Shown here one piece after another: positions 3,584-6,023 of a stretch of 6,023 nt of DNA. The number at the start of each line of letters is the position of its first letter. Positions within the stretch are counted from its first letter, which is position 1. The position numbers and the translations under genes are program-made. The notes beneath the pieces are model-generated. The model was given only the letters and a program-made list of their open reading frames with translations. It was not told the origin of the DNA and ran no database searches. This DNA is from Deltaproteobacteria bacterium (GTDB taxonomy: Bacteria > Desulfobacterota > Desulfuromonadia > Geobacterales > Geobacteraceae): NCBI GenBank assembly GCA_021810985.1, contig JAJZQA010000167.1:1-6023 (forward strand), read 5' to 3'.

Positions 3584-6023
3584 ATGAGTAAGAACGATAC
3601 AACATTCAGGAAGTGCTGCACACTTTTCCTGGCAATTATCCTGGTGGCCGTTCTGTCTACCATGGCGTTTTCGCTTGTCTCGCAGACGCCACTCTTCCTG
3701 ACCACAAGCGACAAACCGAATATTGCGATTCTCCTGGATGATTCGGGCAGTATGTTGAACATGATGTTTCATCCTAACTTCCCGACCAGTTATTCGAGTA
3801 ATGCGATTTTTAAGGATAGCGCGGATTATCAGCTGTTATATGGTAATAATTGGGGAACGCCAACATATCATAAATATTATCTTCATGAACTTAATTCAAG
3901 TAATGACTTCATTGGGGACGGTTCCCGCAACTTTACCTTAAACGCAAAGACTATCCAGCTCCCGCTGTCGAGTGATAGTAATGATCAGGAGACACGTTAC
4001 AATGGCGCATACCTTAACTGGTTGTTTTTTTCGGCCTCTGCCCAGGACATTACCGATGTAACAACCAATGTCAGCTATCAGAAAACAAGAATAAGGGCGG
4101 CAAAAGATGCAGTGATATCAATGATATCAAGTAGCTACAATAGCAGTACAGATAGTTATCCCTACCGTTGGGGTGTGTTTACATATACCTATAATTCAAA
4201 TGCTTCTAGCCCAACTATCCTTGGTAGATGCAGTGATAATACCACGGATGTTACCGCTTTATTGTCTCAGGTCGAGAACATTAAACCTTCCATGAACACG
4301 CCTCTTGGAAATAGTCTACTTGCGCTTTGGAATTACTTTAGAGATACAACAAACGGTCCTATTACGAGTTCTTGTCAGAGAAACTTTGTCATAGCAATAA
4401 CTGATGGATACCCATATATCCCCAATTTCCCAGGATTCGGTTCAGAATACCAATATTATACTAACTCTGGGGGAAGTGACGCGATAGGTGCTTCGTCTTT
4501 AGATAGTGATTTCTGGTACAATTCGGCCTATTCCGCTGATCCTGATCCCATGAAAAAATATTATGCACGTTCAAAGGCACACATCGTTACAAAAAGGATG
4601 CATGAAGAACCTGCTCGATCCGGTTGGGCCGATTCTACAATCGATACTTTTGTTGTCGGTCTTGCCTTTGGACAAGATGACGCAGATGATCCGGATCTTC
4701 TCCTGAACATGATGGCAAGTAATGGGGGCGGAGAGTCTTTCGGCGCCAGCAATACTGCTGAACTAACGAGTTCGCTTAACGCTACCCTCACGACCATTAC
4801 TTCTCGCATGGCCTCCGCCAGTTCGGTTGCGGTTAACACCGCGTTTCTCACTTCAGATACCAAACTTTACCGAACAAAATTCAACTCCGGCACCTGGGTA
4901 GGTTTTCTGGAAGCATACGGGCTGAGCCCTGTGGATGGAGCGGTGATCGGCTTTCCAAACACGCCGCTTTGGGAGGCGGGCGCTTTGCTGGAAGCCCGAA
5001 CCGATCGGGTCATTTATACCGCGGGCAAGGAATCACTGCAAAATTACAAAAGATATGATTTCACGGCAGCTAATTCTTCCACGATAGAGAACCTTACCTT
5101 GACAGGGGGCGTTTTTAACAACTTTTCGCCTGCGACTGCTACGGATATGATCAGTTATATTCGCGGGGATTCTACGCCGAGCGGTTACCGGCAGAGGGTA
5201 AGCAAGCTTGGCGATATGACCTACTCTGCACCGGTTATCCTCGGCCCCCCCAACGGTTTTCAGGGTGATAACAATTACAAAACCTTCAAAACTACCTGGG
5301 CAGGGAGGACGCCACTGATTATGGTGGGTGCCAACGACGGGATGCTCCATGCGTTCAATTCAGCTACCGGTCAGGAGCAATGGGCCTTCATCCCGAATAT
5401 GTTGTTACCAAAGTTGAAGCTGTTGCGTGAGGATCCTTATGATCATCAAAATTACGTAAGTGGAACACCGACCATTGTGGATGCTTTCATCTATGCAAAA
5501 AACTCAAGTGGTGTGGCTGAGACTTCGCCTTCCTGGAGAACCGTCCTGGTTTGCGGGTTACGGGAAGGCGGAAAGGGGTATTTTGCGCTTGATGTGACGG
5601 ACCCGGCAAATCCCGTTCCGCTCTGGGAGGTCACCCCGGCCAGCCCCGCTTCAAACGGTCTTGGCTTCTCCTTTGGCGCGCCTTTGATCGTCAAATTAAA
5701 GGATAGTTCACAAACGAATGAATTTAGATGGGTCGCTTTGCTTCCGAATGGCTATGAAGGAACGACAAGCGGAAAAGCCGCGTCCTTGCTTGTGGTTGAT
5801 CTCAGCGACGGTGAGATTGTTACAGAGATTACCGTTGATAATTCGACAAACTCTTCTTCTTATAATAACGGGCTTTCCTCGCCAGCCGCAGTGGATATCA
5901 ATGCCGACGGTTTCACGGACTTTGTCTACGCTGGCGACCTGCGAGGGAACTTGTGGAAATTTGATTTCAGAGATGTTAATAACGATAAATGGGATGTCAG
6001 TTACAGGGGGGGAGTGGAACTCC
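3584..6023 (+). CDS. pilY1: Type IV pilus tip adhesin/assembly protein PilY1, 3' end beyond the window
   Basis: The frame is open from ATG 3584 to the right edge: 813 whole codons without a stop. Residues 1 to about 30 are a signal peptide (basic start, then LFLAIILVAVLSTMAFS), followed by SQTPLFL, common at PilY1 N-termini. About 45-400 is a von Willebrand A domain with all five MIDAS residues visible: D52, S54 and S56 in DDSGSM, T239 in NTPLG, D274 in ITDG. About 520-813 is the start of the PilY1/PilC C-terminal beta-propeller: IRGD (526-529), RVSKLGDMTYSAPV, then VGANDGMLHAFNSATGQEQW, then a Ca2+ loop D771-x-N773-x-D775-x-x-x-D779 followed by YAGDLRGNLWKFD. That loop corresponds to the one controlling pilus extension and retraction in Pseudomonas PilY1. 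Cysteines outside the signal peptide are C216, C264 and C657. PilY1 acts at the pilus tip and outer membrane in adhesion, surface sensing and pilus biogenesis. G+C is about 41% over 3781-4560 and 52% over 4861-5700, by hand count. Confidence 0.95.
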   Translation, partial: MSKNDTTFRKCCTLFLAIILVAVLSTMAFSLVSQTPLFLTTSDKPNIAILLDDSGSMLNMMFHPNFPTSYSSNAIFKDSADYQLLYGNNWGTPTYHKYYLHELNSSNDFIGDGSRNFTLNAKTIQLPLSSDSNDQETRYNGAYLNWLFFSASAQDITDVTTNVSYQKTRIRAAKDAVISMISSSYNSSTDSYPYRWGVFTYTYNSNASSPTILGRCSDNTTDVTALLSQVENIKPSMNTPLGNSLLALWNYFRDTTNGPITSSCQRNFVIAITDGYPYIPNFPGFGSEYQYYTNSGGSDAIGASSLDSDFWYNSAYSADPDPMKKYYARSKAHIVTKRMHEEPARSGWADSTIDTFVVGLAFGQDDADDPDLLLNMMASNGGGESFGASNTAELTSSLNATLTTITSRMASASSVAVNTAFLTSDTKLYRTKFNSGTWVGFLEAYGLSPVDGAVIGFPNTPLWEAGALLEARTDRVIYTAGKESLQNYKRYDFTAANSSTIENLTLTGGVFNNFSPATATDMISYIRGDSTPSGYRQRVSKLGDMTYSAPVILGPPNGFQGDNNYKTFKTTWAGRTPLIMVGANDGMLHAFNSATGQEQWAFIPNMLLPKLKLLREDPYDHQNYVSGTPTIVDAFIYAKNSSGVAETSPSWRTVLVCGLREGGKGYFALDVTDPANPVPLWEVTPASPASNGLGFSFGAPLIVKLKDSSQTNEFRWVALLPNGYEGTTSGKAASLLVVDLSDGEIVTEITVDNSTNSSSYNNGLSSPAAVDINADGFTDFVYAGDLRGNLWKFDFRDVNNDKWDVSYRGGVEL

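Noticed and set aside
3359..3772. Antisense open frames across the pilX/pilY1 junction
   Set aside because: Overlap the well-supported pilX end, the pilY1 ribosome binding site and signal peptide on the + strand.
4113..4129. Tandem palindromes TGATATCA separated by one base
   Set aside because: Inside coding sequence (VISMIS) in an AT-rich stretch; probably chance.
4561..5694. Three antisense open frames inside pilY1
   Set aside because: Shadows of a continuous + strand frame with recognisable vWA and propeller motifs.
1..6023. tRNA, rRNA, CRISPR array, insertion sequence or phage attachment site
   Set aside because: No repeat array, transposase, terminal inverted repeats or tRNA-like clover leaf was seen on either strand.

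Overview
The window is a type IVa pilus minor-pilin/tip-adhesin locus, read entirely on the + strand. The order is: 3' end of a FimU/FimT (GspH-family) pseudopilin, a DsbC-like periplasmic thiol:disulfide isomerase carrying a CxxCH motif, pilV, pilW, pilX, and the first 813 codons of pilY1, which runs off the right edge. The Pseudomonas-type order fimU-pilV-pilW-pilX-pilY1 is kept, with the dsbC-like gene inserted after fimU. Mixed base composition, GYSLIE/GFSLIE prepilin motifs, a probable sigma-54 promoter and a c-type heme motif in an exported protein suggest a Gram-negative of the Geobacter/Desulfuromonas type (Desulfuromonadota). This is inference from style of sequence; no marker gene is present.

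Layout. Bases 1-437 are the pseudopilin remnant. Bases 438-667 are an AT-rich intergenic region with two inverted repeats and a good -24/-12 (sigma-54) promoter match at 606-621; this is the likely start of a new transcript. Bases 668-1492 are the dsbC-like gene. Bases 1493-1607 are a 115-base spacer with a short hairpin. From 1608 on, pilV, pilW, pilX and pilY1 are packed with gaps of 7, 4 and 12 bases, each with a Shine-Dalgarno sequence at or over the end of the previous gene, so they are almost certainly one operon.

How the genes work together. In the known type IVa pilus system the minor pilins FimU, PilV, PilW and PilX form a complex that primes pilus assembly, and they carry PilY1 at the pilus tip. 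The PilY1 here has a complete MIDAS metal site in an N-terminal von Willebrand A domain and the conserved C-terminal beta-propeller with a Ca2+-binding loop. The DsbC-like protein would act in the periplasm; PilW and PilY1 each contain a cysteine pair that could be its substrates.

The operon core is a well-described system, not a new one. The points most worth a second look are the CxxCH/DsbC hybrid inside the minor-pilin operon, the sigma-54 promoter with upstream inverted repeats, the sharp fall in G+C over the PilY1 vWA domain (about 41% against 52% downstream, counted by hand), and the cysteine pair flanking the MIDAS threonine.
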